Counted from the first letter of the stretch, positions 1 to 13,619 are shown. The stretch is DNA of 60,927 bases from Acrasis kona (GCA_026419775.2 JAOPGA020000945.1:1-60927), one strand, 5' to 3'. Made by a program: numbers and translations. Notes: generated by a model from the sequence alone, not told the origin.

Positions 1-369
1 ATTATATTTTTAAATGAATTTGATATAATGGGGTTATTTACAATGTTCTTCTCATTAGATGATATAAATGAAGTGAATCTGCAACAAATAACTTGGTTCG
101 TCACCATTCAGATTTTTGAACGTTGTAGCTCAAATAAAATTTTGGATCAAGAGCTTCACAATTTTGTACTTTTTTTGATAGCAGTCTCTGCACCACCTAT
201 CAATATATTCTAATGGATGCATACTTTATATGTCTTTTTGTGTAAAAATGTAAGAGGAACTAGTTGTAGTTGCTACGAAGTGTTTATCAGTTATTATTCA
301 AAACGCTGCTGATCCTGGAGGAATCATTAATGGATAATAAGGGTATCGGATGATTCCTTTTAGAATTAA

Positions 370-561
370 ATCGATGCAAAATGGTTATGGATCCTTGAGA
401 TACCCTTTGGCGCGCAGACATCTAATAAAACAAACGAAATGAACACATATCTTGAGAGGCATATCAGAGATTTATACGAGAGCAAAGCAATAGTGGGGAT
501 TTTCCATAATGGGGGAATTACAACAGACGAATACAAACTAGAGCCAACATCATCTGCATAG
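370..561 (+). other. unassigned open frame, possible exon or gene remnant
   Basis: A 64-codon frame is open from 370 to the TAG at 559-561; its first ATG is at 439, giving 40 residues. The composition looks protein-like (NTYLERHIRDLYE, then a Gly-Gly turn), but I recognise no family, and no upstream exon can be placed confidently. The rest of 1-805 is AT-rich and shows nothing else I can support. It could be the last exon of a gene starting outside the window, or a remnant. Confidence 0.25.
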
Positions 562-823
562 AACATTTATGAATAGTTTACCTTATGTATCTACAAGCGA
601 TTATGTTGTATCTTTGGCCACTAGCTAGTGGAAATGTAAAAACAAATTTTGAATTAAAAATTTTTGTACTCAATCTGACTGAAATTATCACTTGAGAGAT
701 ACTCTTCCACTGACTCAATCCTTTTCTTCTTCAAGGAGTGCATCATTGAACGGGACGTCCTCATGCGGGACATTTACAAATACTTATTAATAGAACAATC
801 ATATATTGCACAAACCTCAAGAC

Positions 824-3188
824 ATGACAGAGAAAGTCAGTGACCTGTATGGACGGTTTGCGAGCGCATTAGGAGGCAAGAAAAATGACACACAGAGTGG
901 AACCATGAACATTACAAACGCCGAGTTCTCCCAGATGCAAGAACAGCTCCTCACTTTAAAATCACAGTTATATGAGGGCAAACAAAGAGAAAATAAAGCA
1001 GCAGCAGAAATAGCCCGACTTAAGCAATCAAGTAATCATCATTACACAATAAATAACCACCTCAATAGATGCTAAAAATGTACCACAAAAGCAAACTTCA
1101 AACGAAGCAGAACAATTAAAAAAACAAATAGAGTCGATGACGACCGAACACAAGGAACAGAACGAAGCACTGAGGAATAACGTACAACACATGTATAAGC
1201 AACAAGAAGAGTTGAAAAACGAAATCGCAAACATGAAGCAAGACAATAATCACCTACAGAGCCGCATTGTCGAAATGAAAAAGGAACAAATAGAGCTGAA
1301 ACAGTTCAAAGAGACAGCAAGAAGGCTGGTTCACGACGTCACATCCAATCACGATGACCAAGATTTCATTCACGTCACATTGGGCGCACCATCAAGTCTA
1401 AAACAATCATTATTCCCCAACGAATACGATCGTCGTAATGACGAAAATGACGAACAAGAACAACAAGCACAACCCAACAACAATGGTCAAGATCAAGACT
1501 TACTAAACAACATTGCCAGGCTAGAATCACAACTCTCTCAACAATCGTCATCCTTTGCGATCGAAAAGGACAATCTGCAACAACAATTAAAAGTGCACGA
1601 GGACAAGTACAAGATCAAGGAATCATCGTTCGATCAATTACAACAATCACTAGAAAAGATCAACGCGTCTCACGCCAATCTAATCGCACGACATGAATCC
1701 ACGCAGCTCAATCTATCCAAATCAGAATCAACGGTGCACGCGCTGCAACAACAAATCGACGCGTCGAGAATGGAAATGGAATCGCTACAATCCAAATCCA
1801 ACGCTCTCGAATCCGAAAAGAATGCGCTGCTCAAACAATTGGACGAATCCATTCAAAAGTTGGAAAAGTCCAATCAAATGCTGTCCAATCAACAACGACA
1901 GGCACAAACAGCGACCGAGACCAGAGAACAATTCAGACAAAAAGTGGTGGAGAGCAATCGCAGGATCAAGGAATTGGAACCGCTCGTGGATCGAAGCAAC
2001 AGATTAGATGCGCTGGAGAAGCAACACGACAATCTCAAAATTCAATTCGACATTCTACAAAAGGACTTTGATGAATTGGAAATACAAGAACAAGCAGCGA
2101 GAGGTGCCAGGGATAGTCTGCACGAACAATTAAAAAAGATGGAATCCAGATTCAAGATTTTACAATACCAACACGAACAATTGACGATATCGAGCGATTT
2201 GAAATCACAAGAATTCTCGAAGAACATGAACGCGTTGCACGATCAATTGAAATCGTCGGAACAATCGACCAGGCTCTTGAACAAGAGAGCGATGCAGCAC
2301 GATCAATTATCGAGCGCTCTCGATCAACAAGTGATTCATCACTTTGTGAATCGAACGTTGAGCGATTATGGATTGAGAGCGACCGAATCGTTATTGGAAC
2401 AAACCACGAACGAACTGAACGACGCCAAGCAGTCGTTGAGCCGATTATCCATGGAATGCGAAAAGAACGCATCGCTTAATCAATCGCTACAACAACAATT
2501 AAAGGACAAGAAAACAGAGTACTTGTTACAGATCAAAAAGAACAAACAAGTCACCATGGAGCTGAAGAATCAAATGAATCAATTGACGCGCACTCAATCG
2601 ACGGTGGACGATCACATCAAGTTGGATTCGCCCATACGTAACGTACAACAACCCTGCTTTTCTTCTTCTTCGTCGTCCACCGATGCAGAGAATCAATTAT
2701 TGATTCAAAAATTAACGTCGCATCAAGACGTCATCATGAACGAGAATAATGTACTGGTGCAACGGGTGGCTGATTTACAGAACACAAAGTGGCACTTGGA
2801 AGAAAAGATTAGGGTGCAGGACGAGAATTTGATATTGATGAGGGAGGATTTGGACAAGAGACAGGACATTATACAGCACTATGTGAGCAGGGAAAAGGTG
2901 GGCAGGATGGCACCCGAACAAGAAGCATTCAATCATCACAGGGGAATGAGCAGCGCCAGCAGCAGCAGTGGCGGCGGTGGATTCATGGGATTGTTTGGAT
3001 CGAGCAACAGCGGACAGGGCAGCAACAGCAAGTATCAAGTCACGCCCACCGTGGAGGCCTACAATCACATGCAAAAGATTATGCAAGAAACATTGTTGCG
3101 CAACATTCAGTTGGATAAGGATATTAGGACGCTTGGCGACGAGATTGCGAGGTTAATGAAGGAGAACGAGGCATTGTGTAAAAAATAG
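824..3188 (+). CDS. long coiled-coil protein, golgin/tether-like
   Basis: Two exons, 824..1031 and 1069..3188, are separated by a 37-nt GT-AG intron (1032-1068) that restores frame, giving about 775 aa. An in-frame ATG at 806 would add six residues. Nearly the whole chain is Gln/Glu/Lys/Ser-rich heptad-like coiled coil. It is broken by a Ser-rich stretch (about 2658-2680) and a Ser/Gly-rich low-complexity stretch (about 2950-3020), and followed by a last short helix. No enzyme motif or membrane segment is visible. Length and composition fit a Golgi or centrosomal tether, but no GRIP or GRAB signature was recognised, so the role is inference. It converges on the ankyrin gene with only 4 nt between stop codons. 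Confidence 0.8.
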
Positions 3189-3192
3189 ATTT

Positions 3193-4782
3193 TTATTTGA
3201 GCGATACGTTACACTTTTTTGCGTGGCTCTTTGCAGTGTCCCCTGCGCTGTTCTTGATGTCCGTCTTGATGTTCTTGACTGCCATGAGCGCCTTGATGAT
3301 TTGTGGGCCGCTTCTCGCTTTTCCGCTCTCCACGGCTGATATGGCCAAGTGAAGGGCGGTGTTTGATTTGTGATCTGTTTGATTTACATTGAGCGCGTCG
3401 TATAGCTTGGTGGAGGTGGAGGTGGTGGTGCCCTGTGCGAATGACTTTCTGAAACTTCTTCTCTTTTCTAGTTTGACTTCGGCGTCTGTTTGGTTGGGTT
3501 GGTCCCTTGCTTTGAGGCTCAAGAGCGCCTTGACTAGATCTGCCTGGTCAAATTTCACCGCGACGTGTAGCGGCGTGTATCCGCTCTTGTCCCTTTCGTT
3601 TAGTAGGTGTTGAATCTTTACGTCCACACAGGTGGGTTGGGCCTCCGTCGCGTTGGATGCTGTTTTTCTGTTTTGTATGAATCTCGACATGAAGCCTAAT
3701 TGACTGGATTGAGTGCTGGCTGCTGCTGGTGATGGCGACAATAAGACGCCCATGGGGCTCAATGGTTCCAAATCGTTCGGGCCGCTCTCGTCCTCTATAC
3801 ATGCCGACCGTATGTGAGTTTCCAATTGTTGTAGTGGGGTGACGGGCGTGTTGGTCGAACTAGACATGTTGGATGAATAAATGGGAAGGATATCTATCAA
3901 AAAGTATAGCAGGTTGACGTTACCGGTCTTGCTCAACAAGTGGAAAATGTTTTCTCCTACATTGTTCCTAATCCACGTTCCGACATTGTTGTTTCCAGAG
4001 CTTAGTAGTAGTCTTATTGCTTTCGTTCGTCCAGAATGGGACACGGCTTTGAATAGTGGAGTGTCTCCGAATTCATCTCTAGCATTCAACATGAGGTGGT
4101 GCTTCTCTGGTAACTCTAGTAGGAAAGTTAGCGCCTCGACATCTCCAGAAACCATGCAAGAGTGCAACACTGTCATTCCGTCGCACTTTTTCAGATTAAT
4201 GTCCGCTCCAGCAAGCAATAGATGATTGGCAATGTTAAAATTGTGGTTCAATATGCAAGTAAATATTGGCGATACACCATTAATGTCCCTTGCGTTGACG
4301 TCAACGGTTCTCTCCTCATGTTGTAGCAAAGCAAGTGCCGCTTCCTCACTTCCGCTTTCAGAGCACAAGTGAAGGGGAGTTTTTTTCGACTCGTCTAGCG
4401 CACATGAATCTATTCCCTCTTGGTTTAACAAGTAATTTACAATATTGACATGATTTTTGTGGCATGCTGCATGGAGTGGTGTTCTGTTGTTTTGTTTGTG
4501 GTTCAGAAAATTTATGTTGACCGGCAGCATTATTCTACTATTACACGTAACAGAATACTTGTTGGTCGTGCCATGATTATCAATAATATGCCGAACAATA
4601 TCAAGGTTTCCGTCTTCACATGATTGGTAGAATAGCATGCTTATTTGATGTATTGTATATTTGGCATACTTGTATAGTTGTGAGGTTGGCTCTCCATCCA
4701 ACAATATTGGGGCTTGCTGCATCTGAGGAGCATCCTCCATGAACCGCCGAAGGTCTTCATCGTTGAGGTTTATCTTCAACAT
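3193..4782 (-). CDS. ankyrin-repeat protein
   Basis: A single exon of 529 aa from the ATG at 4780-4782. The frame stays open upstream to about 4857 without another ATG, so a small upstream exon is possible. Ankyrin units with the typical TPLH core are clear: NRTPLHAACHKNHVNIVNYL, KKTPLHLCSESGSEEAALAL, YTPLHVAVKFDQADLVKALL and a terminal NTALHLAISAV unit. An acidic, Ser/Pro-rich linker of about 80 residues separates the two repeat blocks. There is no catalytic domain, so a protein-interaction scaffold is likely. The TAA stop lies inside an AATAAA polyadenylation-type hexamer. Confidence 0.88.
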   Translation of the reverse strand: MLKINLNDEDLRRFMEDAPQMQQAPILLDGEPTSQLYKYAKYTIHQISMLFYQSCEDGNLDIVRHIIDNHGTTNKYSVTCNSRIMLPVNINFLNHKQNNRTPLHAACHKNHVNIVNYLLNQEGIDSCALDESKKTPLHLCSESGSEEAALALLQHEERTVDVNARDINGVSPIFTCILNHNFNIANHLLLAGADINLKKCDGMTVLHSCMVSGDVEALTFLLELPEKHHLMLNARDEFGDTPLFKAVSHSGRTKAIRLLLSSGNNNVGTWIRNNVGENIFHLLSKTGNVNLLYFLIDILPIYSSNMSSSTNTPVTPLQQLETHIRSACIEDESGPNDLEPLSPMGVLLSPSPAAASTQSSQLGFMSRFIQNRKTASNATEAQPTCVDVKIQHLLNERDKSGYTPLHVAVKFDQADLVKALLSLKARDQPNQTDAEVKLEKRRSFRKSFAQGTTTSTSTKLYDALNVNQTDHKSNTALHLAISAVESGKARSGPQIIKALMAVKNIKTDIKNSAGDTAKSHAKKCNVSLK

Positions 4783-5023
4783 TTCTATCTGCCCCTGACT
4801 GTCCAACAATTGATATTGACACGACGAAAATAACTGAAGCGGAAGTGCATAATAGAATCATTGGCTGAATCTGTCACCGATTAAAAATGGAGTTCTATAG
4901 AACACAAACAAGACAGGCATAAGAAACCCTTAAAGTTACGCACCTCGATCCAGCGCAATGTTTTTGAGAATAATGCCAACACAATATGAACACAACATAT
5001 CATAGCTCATCCCAGTCTTTAAA

Positions 5024-5290
5024 TGATCCTACAACCATCTTGACAACTATGACCACCCTATTGATTTCGCTCTAATCACAGTTAATGGCTACAACAAGGC
5101 CGCCACCATTATATTCCTTATGGAGATAGAAGGAGTCAATGAACTTTAATTTAGCGGGCTTGTGTACGTTCTGTAATGGCATGAAAATAATTATATGACG
5201 GTGATTGTAATCGAAAAGAAGTCTAGGAAATTGGTACAGGAGAAGATCACGGAGCTACTACATCTGCATCGGAGAACTAACTCCAGGAGC
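5024..5290 (+). pseudogene. decayed open frame upstream of the S9 peptidase
   Basis: From 5024 to about 5290 one forward frame reads like protein (DHPIDFALITVNGYNKAATI) but is interrupted by stops at 5024, 5147 and 5174. No family is recognised. Codon-like composition across the stops suggests a decaying gene; chance is not excluded. The remainder of 4783-5355 holds nothing else I can support. Confidence 0.2.
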
Positions 5291-5355
5291 TACTTTGTCA
5301 TGGCAATAAAACATGTGTTATTTATGATCTTACCAGTTTACAATTCATATTTAAA

Positions 5356-7325
5356 ATGTCAAAGACCAAGGCACAATACGGCAGCTGGGCCCCAAAGATA
5401 ACTTCCGAATCTATTGTTCAAAAGACAATCGCTCTCCAGGAGCTGATTGTGGATCAAGTAAACGGAGATGTGTATTGGATAGAATCAAGACCACTGGAAG
5501 GTGGCAGATCAGTACTATGCAAGGACGGTAAAGATGTCGTTCCAAGCAATCACAACGTTCGTACAAGAGTCCATGAGTATGGAGGAGCCCCGGCACTCGC
5601 CTATGATGGTAAGACCTTCAGAATCGATTTCGTATTAAACATTTAAAAGGAACCTTATACTATGCAAACTTTAGCGATCAAATTCTGTATGAATTGAAAC
5701 CAAACAGCGACCCAACTCCTTTAACAAAAGAGGGTTACAGGTATGCTGACATTGTTATGGACAAGAAGAACAACAGGTTGATCGCTGTTCGTGAGGACCA
5801 CACCGACACCTCCAAACAGAACCCAACCAACACCATCGTGAGCATCCCATTAAATGGTTCCGAGCAACAGGTGTTAGCGTCAGGAAACGACTTTTACTCT
5901 TCCCCCAGAGTATCACCAGTTGATGGATCCATCGCATTCATCACTTGGTCCTTCCCCAACATGCCTTGGAACAACACCAAAGTATGCGTGTTGAAGGGAG
6001 ATCAAATACTCCAAATCACCACCAACGATGATGAAGCATGTGCCGAACCACAATGGAGTCCAGATGGTGTGTTGTACTTTGTGACCGACAGAAGAAATGG
6101 TTGGTGGAACATTCACTTTTACAATGAAAAGGAACAATTCGTTCAATACGTACTTGCGCTGGATAACGCAGAGTTCACCACACCCGCTTGGGTATTTGGC
6201 AACAAGCACTACACATTCAAGGACAAGGACACCATAGTGGCCAGTTGGAGCGATGTGATGGAGGGAGGCAAACTAGCACTCATCAATCTCAACAAGAGTG
6301 ATTCCGTGCAATACATCAAAACAAACTATTCAGTGTTCAACTTTTTAAACGTCAGCACCGACGGTAATTCATTGCTATTCCTCGGCAGCAGTCCAACGTC
6401 ACCGAGCACAGCAGTACGATACCAATTCGCAGATCACTCCACACAAGTGCTCAAAACATCATTCCAAGTGGACATATCCGAACAAGACATTTCAGCACCA
6501 CGTGTCATCGAGTTCCAAACGGAAAACAACCGCACAGCGTTCGGTAACTATTACGCTCCACGCAACAGCGAGTACGAAGGCTTGGATGGAGAATTACCGC
6601 CATTGTTGGTTCAGATCCACGGAGGTCCCACCGCACAGTGCTCCACCACGTTCAACAAAAAGATTCAATACTGGACCAACAGAGGATTTGCCATACTCGA
6701 CGTCAACTATGGAGGTAGCACTGGATACGGAAGAGAATACAGAAATCGATTGGATGGCAATTGGGGAATCGTCGACGTGGATGACTGCTGCAACGGAGCG
6801 CTACATTTGGTGAAGCAAGGATTGGCAGATTCCAAACGATTGGTAATCGACGGAGGAAGTGCAGGAGGATACACCACGTTGGCATGCCTTGCCTTTAGAA
6901 AAGTATTTAGCGCCGGCGCCAGTCATTATGGAGTCAGCGACTTGGAGGCATTGGCCAGCGACACTCACAAGTTCGAATCAAGGTACATGGATTTGTTGAT
7001 TGGAGCTTATCCAGCACAAAAGAGCGTGTACGTGGAGAGATCTCCCATTCATCACTTGGAAGGTTTCGCTGCTCCATTGGCACTGTTCCAGGGCGACGAG
7101 GACAAGATCGTTCCGCCCAATCAAGCAGAAATGATTTACAAACAATTGTTGAGCGCTGGCAAGCCCGTCAGTTACACATTGTTCAAGGGAGAGCAACATG
7201 GATTCCGTCAAGCAGAGAACATAAGGAGAGCATTGGATGGAGAGTTTTACTTTTATTCAAAAGTGTTTGGATTCAAGACTGCAGAGGATTTGGAAGGAAA
7301 GATCAAGATTGATAACATCGAATAA
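5356..7325 (+). CDS. S9 family serine peptidase (acylaminoacyl/dipeptidyl peptidase type)
   Basis: Exons 5356..5608 and 5650..7325, joined across a 41-nt intron, give 642 aa. The N-terminal ~380 residues form a beta-propeller-like region, and the C-terminal third is an alpha/beta hydrolase. The oxyanion region reads IHGGPT and the nucleophile motif GGSAGG (Ser488). Asp569 lies in GDEDKIVP and His601 in GEQHGF, completing the triad. There is no signal peptide, so it is probably cytosolic. Family members cleave blocked amino acids or dipeptides from short peptides. Its TAA stop overlaps an AATAAA hexamer, and the SET gene starts 30 nt downstream on the same strand. Confidence 0.93.
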
Positions 7326-7355
7326 AAAGCGTCATTGTAATCACATTCATCTTCA

Positions 7356-8732
7356 ATGAAACAAAAACAACAAGTTTCACACAATGGTAGTAATAAGAGG
7401 TTCAGACCAAATCAGAAATATGATAAGACGTTGGACTATTTAAACTCATGGATGGAGAAGAAGGGAATCACTTGGAAACAATCTATAATCGTCAGGAAGG
7501 ATGCGAGCGGTCATTCTGTTTTTGCGACGAGAGATTTGAAAGAGGACGAAATCGTTTGCACCGTACCAAAGACTGCCATCTTATCGCGTAAAACAAGTCC
7601 ACTCCGTGACATTATAGACGAAGAAGAATTGGCAGGTGGCATGGCGCTCACTCTGTGTTTAATGTATGAAATGACCCTCAAAAAGAAATCAGAATGGTGG
7701 CCATACCTTCAGTCGCTACCACAGGTCGTAGACCTTCCAATGTATTGGGACGAGCAAGCACTGACTCATTTGGAGGGCACGTGTCTAGACCCATCCACAA
7801 TAGTCGAAGAGAATGCACTCTTGTTAGAGGACTACCAATCCATCATCAAACCACTCTTTAGAAAACATGCAATCTTCAACGAAGGTAAATACATGAACTT
7901 TGAATCGTACAGAAGAGCAGCTGGTCTAGTCGCCAGTCGTGCATTCAGCGTTGATGACTTTCATGACTTGTCAATGGTACCCCTGTGCGACATTTTCAAT
8001 CACAAGAGTGGAAGCGAAAATGTACACATGGAGTGCCAAGCCGAAGTTTGTTTGGAATGTGGGTCGGAAGATCACGTCGAACATGATGCGCCGACTCATG
8101 ATGAACATGTCGCCAATGTCAAATCAATATCCATGACCACCAACTCTGACATCAAGTGCAAATCCGAACTATTCAACGTATATGAGGATTTGAGCAATGT
8201 GGATTTGTTGCTCAAGTATGGATATGCTCACGAGAATAATCCATTCGATGTGGTATCCATCAAACCTGATGTGATTCATAATGCCATACATGACAAGAAG
8301 TGGTTCGATAAGAATAGATGGGAGTATTGGTTATCCATCAAGAATACAAAACTAGAAGAAGAAGAAGAAGAGAATGAAGAGGAAGATGACGGAGATGAAG
8401 AGGATGAAGAATTACATTGTGAGTTTAACGCAGAAGGAAAACCAAATCATACATTACTATTGCTACTTTGTATAATGTTTGCTAAGAAGGAACAATATGC
8501 ATCGTGGAAGAATGTTAAAAAGTTGATTCAACATGTCAAATCACAAGCTGTCACAAAGCAAATGAAAGAGGCTTGTGTGATCATGGCCAAGGAGAGATTA
8601 TCGATATACAAGGATTCACTGGATGAGGATCTAGAAGGATTACAAGACAAGCACCTTCCATCAAGACACAAGTGGAGCCTTATTATCAAAGTTTGTGAGA
8701 AGAGAATATTACACAAGGTTGTAGAAGAATAA
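7356..8732 (+). CDS. SET-domain protein lysine methyltransferase, SETD6/RKM4-like
   Basis: A single exon of 458 aa. The SET domain starts near residue 45 (VFATRDLKEDEIVCTVP). It includes a split insert and the motif VPLCDIFNH around residues 207-216, where the NH pair contacts the S-adenosylmethionine methyl donor. A segment resembling the NxYGxLxNAxLLxxYGF block of the RKM4/SETD6 group follows near residue 273 (NVYEDLSNVDLLLKYGY). An acidic Glu/Asp-rich run interrupts the C-terminal substrate-binding (Rubis-subs-bind-like) half. It probably methylates lysine on cytosolic or nuclear non-histone proteins. The stop is embedded in AATAAA and lies 2 nt from the convergent fusion gene's stop. Confidence 0.88.
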   Translation: MKQKQQVSHNGSNKRFRPNQKYDKTLDYLNSWMEKKGITWKQSIIVRKDASGHSVFATRDLKEDEIVCTVPKTAILSRKTSPLRDIIDEEELAGGMALTLCLMYEMTLKKKSEWWPYLQSLPQVVDLPMYWDEQALTHLEGTCLDPSTIVEENALLLEDYQSIIKPLFRKHAIFNEGKYMNFESYRRAAGLVASRAFSVDDFHDLSMVPLCDIFNHKSGSENVHMECQAEVCLECGSEDHVEHDAPTHDEHVANVKSISMTTNSDIKCKSELFNVYEDLSNVDLLLKYGYAHENNPFDVVSIKPDVIHNAIHDKKWFDKNRWEYWLSIKNTKLEEEEEENEEEDDGDEEDEELHCEFNAEGKPNHTLLLLLCIMFAKKEQYASWKNVKKLIQHVKSQAVTKQMKEACVIMAKERLSIYKDSLDEDLEGLQDKHLPSRHKWSLIIKVCEKRILHKVVEE

Positions 8733-8734
8733 AT

Positions 8735-10834
<2,100 letters not shown>

Positions 10835-10865
10835 TTATTACGTATTTTATAATTACATACTCACA

Positions 10866-12266
10866 TCAAAAATTCCAATCATCATCTAAAAAACGATCAT
10901 TATAACGACCTTGAAAACGCCTTCTATATTTTCCTAAAAAACCACTCTTTCTGCTTTCAACTTTAACAATCTCACAATTCTCTATATTACCGAGTAATTT
11001 GTTCACATCTAAAGACGGCGCCACAGCAACCAAACGCAAAGCCCCTTCGCCCTGACTCTGATCTGGTAAAAAATTTATGCTTTCTAAATAATCAACGCTC
11101 TTCAAAACAAGAGTAGACAACAAGGGCAATTGCTGTACCACCGTTACACATCTCAATCTCTTGTTCTTACTCAAATTCAAGTACGTAAGAGGGGATGTAG
11201 TTGTCAATTTAAAATGGGTCAAACCACAATTATGTAGCGTCAAAGAATGTAAGCTACAGTGTGAAGATAAATCCATGGAACTATCAATCCCTACGCTTGA
11301 TAAATTCAAACTACCAAGTTTCTCAAAAGATAGAACCCAGTTTCGAACACTATCGCAATCAACGAACATGTTTGTTAACTTGATGGATTCGACATTTGGA
11401 TTAATGCTCAAGCGTACGCATGATCTTATACGACTAGACGCTTGTAGATGTTTGATATTATCGACAACTATATCTGTAAACTGGTCGTTGCGAATTTGTA
11501 CAGATTCCAATGTGTTGTTACAAAACGTACACCTCAATGATCTTGCGGTAACATGCAAAAGGTTCGGGAAAGCTTGCATGTAAGATTCAAACAAGTAATC
11601 AATTCTTAAGCAAGACAAAGTGGTTGAGAGTGGGAAATCCATGTCCTTGATAAAAAATTTATCTACTGATAGTGTTTTAATGGATGTATTTTTCAAGACT
11701 GCACAAAGTAATCGATGTGATGATTTTAGAAGAGAAAGACTCTCGAGTGATTTGCAATGCATGAGGGGAGCGACGTCTAGTTCAGTTGTCCAGTTCGACA
11801 GAGTGAGGTGTTTGATATTAGGTAGATGCTCCGCGATGATTGTTGTTATGGTGTCACTTGATTCGAAATCTACTGTAACTTTGTCGAGGACTAGTGTCGT
11901 TAATTGTGAATTTTGAAGGAGTAGTTTGCGTAGAACTACTTCATTCAAACGCAATAATTTGTTGTCAGAGATTTGAATTCTGAGGATTCTGTTGCCCCTT
12001 AATTTTGCCAATCGCTTTAGGGTAGCAATTGTGATTGAGGTATTTATGAACCCTATGTTTTTAAGTGAGGGATAACCACTTATCATTCGGCATGCCGTGT
12101 CGTTATTTACATGCCGCGATCGAAGAATCAAGCTCTCAACTGCAATGCTTTTTCTTGTTATCCTATAAATGTTACGACTAATGAAGGTCATAGTTCTGAG
12201 TACTTCCTTTTGCCCTAAGTACCGAAATATAATGATCATCGCATCATCTGGTGTGTCTTCGAACAT
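10866..12266 (-). CDS. F-box / leucine-rich repeat protein
   Basis: A single exon of 466 aa from the ATG at 12264-12266. The first ~45 residues form an F-box-like segment (DDAMIIIFRYLGQKEVLRTM). Irregular leucine-rich repeats follow almost to the end (SLESLSLLKSS, LGSLNLSSVGID, SPLTYLNLSKNKRL). A basic Arg-rich tail ends at residue 466. The layout is that of FBXL substrate receptors for SCF ubiquitin ligases; the substrate cannot be guessed. It ends about 100 nt from the start of the divergently transcribed fusion gene. Confidence 0.8.
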   Translation of the reverse strand: MFEDTPDDAMIIIFRYLGQKEVLRTMTFISRNIYRITRKSIAVESLILRSRHVNNDTACRMISGYPSLKNIGFINTSITIATLKRLAKLRGNRILRIQISDNKLLRLNEVVLRKLLLQNSQLTTLVLDKVTVDFESSDTITTIIAEHLPNIKHLTLSNWTTELDVAPLMHCKSLESLSLLKSSHRLLCAVLKNTSIKTLSVDKFFIKDMDFPLSTTLSCLRIDYLFESYMQAFPNLLHVTARSLRCTFCNNTLESVQIRNDQFTDIVVDNIKHLQASSRIRSCVRLSINPNVESIKLTNMFVDCDSVRNWVLSFEKLGSLNLSSVGIDSSMDLSSHCSLHSLTLHNCGLTHFKLTTTSPLTYLNLSKNKRLRCVTVVQQLPLLSTLVLKSVDYLESINFLPDQSQGEGALRLVAVAPSLDVNKLLGNIENCEIVKVESRKSGFLGKYRRRFQGRYNDRFLDDDWNF

Positions 12267-12495
12267 TTCTTGTCAACCAATTATCGAGTTCCTTTCAAAA
12301 GTTATTTGGTCAAAAAATGACTAACCCATAATCTATCCACAGGTATTTTGTGAGAAATCAAGTATATATGTTGATAAGTATAATTGTAAATTTCAAATGC
12401 ACTCAAACTATTAGTGTTAGATCTGTTGGATTTTCGTTTGAGACAACAGACACTTATTTAACCAGATCAGTCTCCCGCCAAAACGAATTTGGAAG

Positions 12496-12517
12496 GTGTG
12501 CGTCAATCGACGCACAC
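12496..12517. repeat. perfect inverted repeat, 9-bp arms, 4-nt loop
   Basis: GTGTGCGTC, loop AATC, then GACGCACAC. The arms are fully complementary and notably GC-rich in an AT-rich context. Possible roles are an RNA hairpin, a protein-binding palindrome, or a relic of a transposon end. Confidence 0.85.
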
Positions 12518-12558
12518 TAACCATTCCCAATCCATCAACAATTATCAAATGGTCACTG

Positions 12559-12879
12559 TTACACAAGATGTTTTATTGATTCTGCAAATTCGCAGTATTT
12601 GAACGAATCAAAGCAAGATTTACACATGCACTTCCCACACCTGTCACAACCAAAGTAGCTTCTAGTGCGCACAATATTCTTTGTTGCCACGCCATCTCTC
12701 TTTTGTGACCAGTAACACACTGCACAGTTCCCTCTTTTCTCCTTCATCCGCTTGTATGTGTGCTTCACCTGATTTTTCTGTTTGGGACAAAGAGCATTTG
12801 AAAGCCTTTGAAAGTACAAACGTTTCAGCCTGGGTATATGAAACGTATCTATTTGTGGATGCTTGTTGTGAGTGTGCAT
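12559..12879 (-). pseudogene. probable C-terminal Cys-rich domain of a piggyBac-type transposase
   Basis: An open frame of 106 codons starts at ATG 12877-12879. It ends in a cross-brace-like Cys pattern: CAVC, about 25 residues, then CDRCGKCMCKSC with a basic RTRSY segment before it. This arrangement, at the end of a protein and with that spacing, resembles the Cys-rich domain closing piggyBac (DDE_Tnp_1_7) transposases. No catalytic core precedes it: the upstream sequence is in other frames or blank. I read it as a fragment, though a small free-standing zinc protein is possible. Confidence 0.4.
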
Positions 12880-13042
12880 CGCTTTCAAAGGTGATCTTGT
12901 TTATTAATGGTCGGTTGGTCATGTCTGTGTTATTTATTGAAGTTCGGAGGTTAAAAATAAAAAGGAGATAATTACAATGCCCTTGTCTCAAAATCCGTGG
13001 AGGCGAAAGTCTAGCAGAGATATTCTAACCCATATCTGTCGC

Positions 13043-13335
13043 CAGTCAGCTTTCATTAGCTGATTGGTGTTACTTGAATAAAAGATTGACTTCATTTTTA
13101 CAACGTGGTGTGCCACCTTGGTCGGAATTGTCTTGCGATCCCATAATCTGAACCCTGGTATTATAAGCAAAATCAAGTATATAAGTACAATAACTACTAT
13201 ATTGTTTTGATAAAATATTAGAGTTAGATATTCTAACCCTTTGTTGGCATTTTGTCTTGTACCTCTCTGGAGGTGCTAGATAATATTCCATCTCCAGTTG
13301 GCTTACAAAGCCGATTGGTGTTACTTGAACAAAAG
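13043..13335. repeat. diverged direct repeat pair
   Basis: Segments 13043-13084 and 13293-13335 share a core of GATTGGTGTTACTTGAA followed by T or C and AAAAGA, preceded by a CCAG...GGC/AGC block. Each is also linked to a copy of GATATTCTAACC (about 13018 and 13228). The orientation is direct. It resembles two copies of a short dispersed element. Confidence 0.6.
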
Positions 13336-13619
13336 AATACTTGTGTTGTTTCTATCTAAAAAATAAAACTTCTGTCACAGAATCCTTTGATAATTAATTC
13401 AATTTCTTAGCTTTCACATAATAAACGCGCTGGTCTCGACAATCCTGATTGCTTAGTTTTCACCTCCTAAAATGATCAAAATGTCAGAAATCAACCATTT
13501 AACACAACTTTTTGAAAGTTAGAATTGTAACAAAAGATTTTGATCAACTAGAGTCTAGTCAACCATCAAGCTATTTGATCGGAGTATCTTTCCACAAGAT
13601 CAATTTTAAAAATTCAACA

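Larger units (their letters stand above)
12267..13619. other. repeat-rich intergenic region
   Basis: About 1.35 kb without a complete gene. It holds a perfect hairpin at 12496-12517, a probable piggyBac transposase fragment at 12559-12879 (minus), and diverged direct repeats listed separately. It reads as old mobile-element debris between the F-box gene and cathepsin B. Confidence 0.6.

Noticed and set aside
2775-3086. 103-codon minus-strand frame inside the coiled-coil gene
   Set aside because: Antisense shadow of the long coding exon; composition mirrors its codon bias.
12662-12991. 109-codon minus frame overlapping the piggyBac-like fragment
   Set aside because: No Cys pattern or known motif; the alternative frame has the clear zinc cluster.
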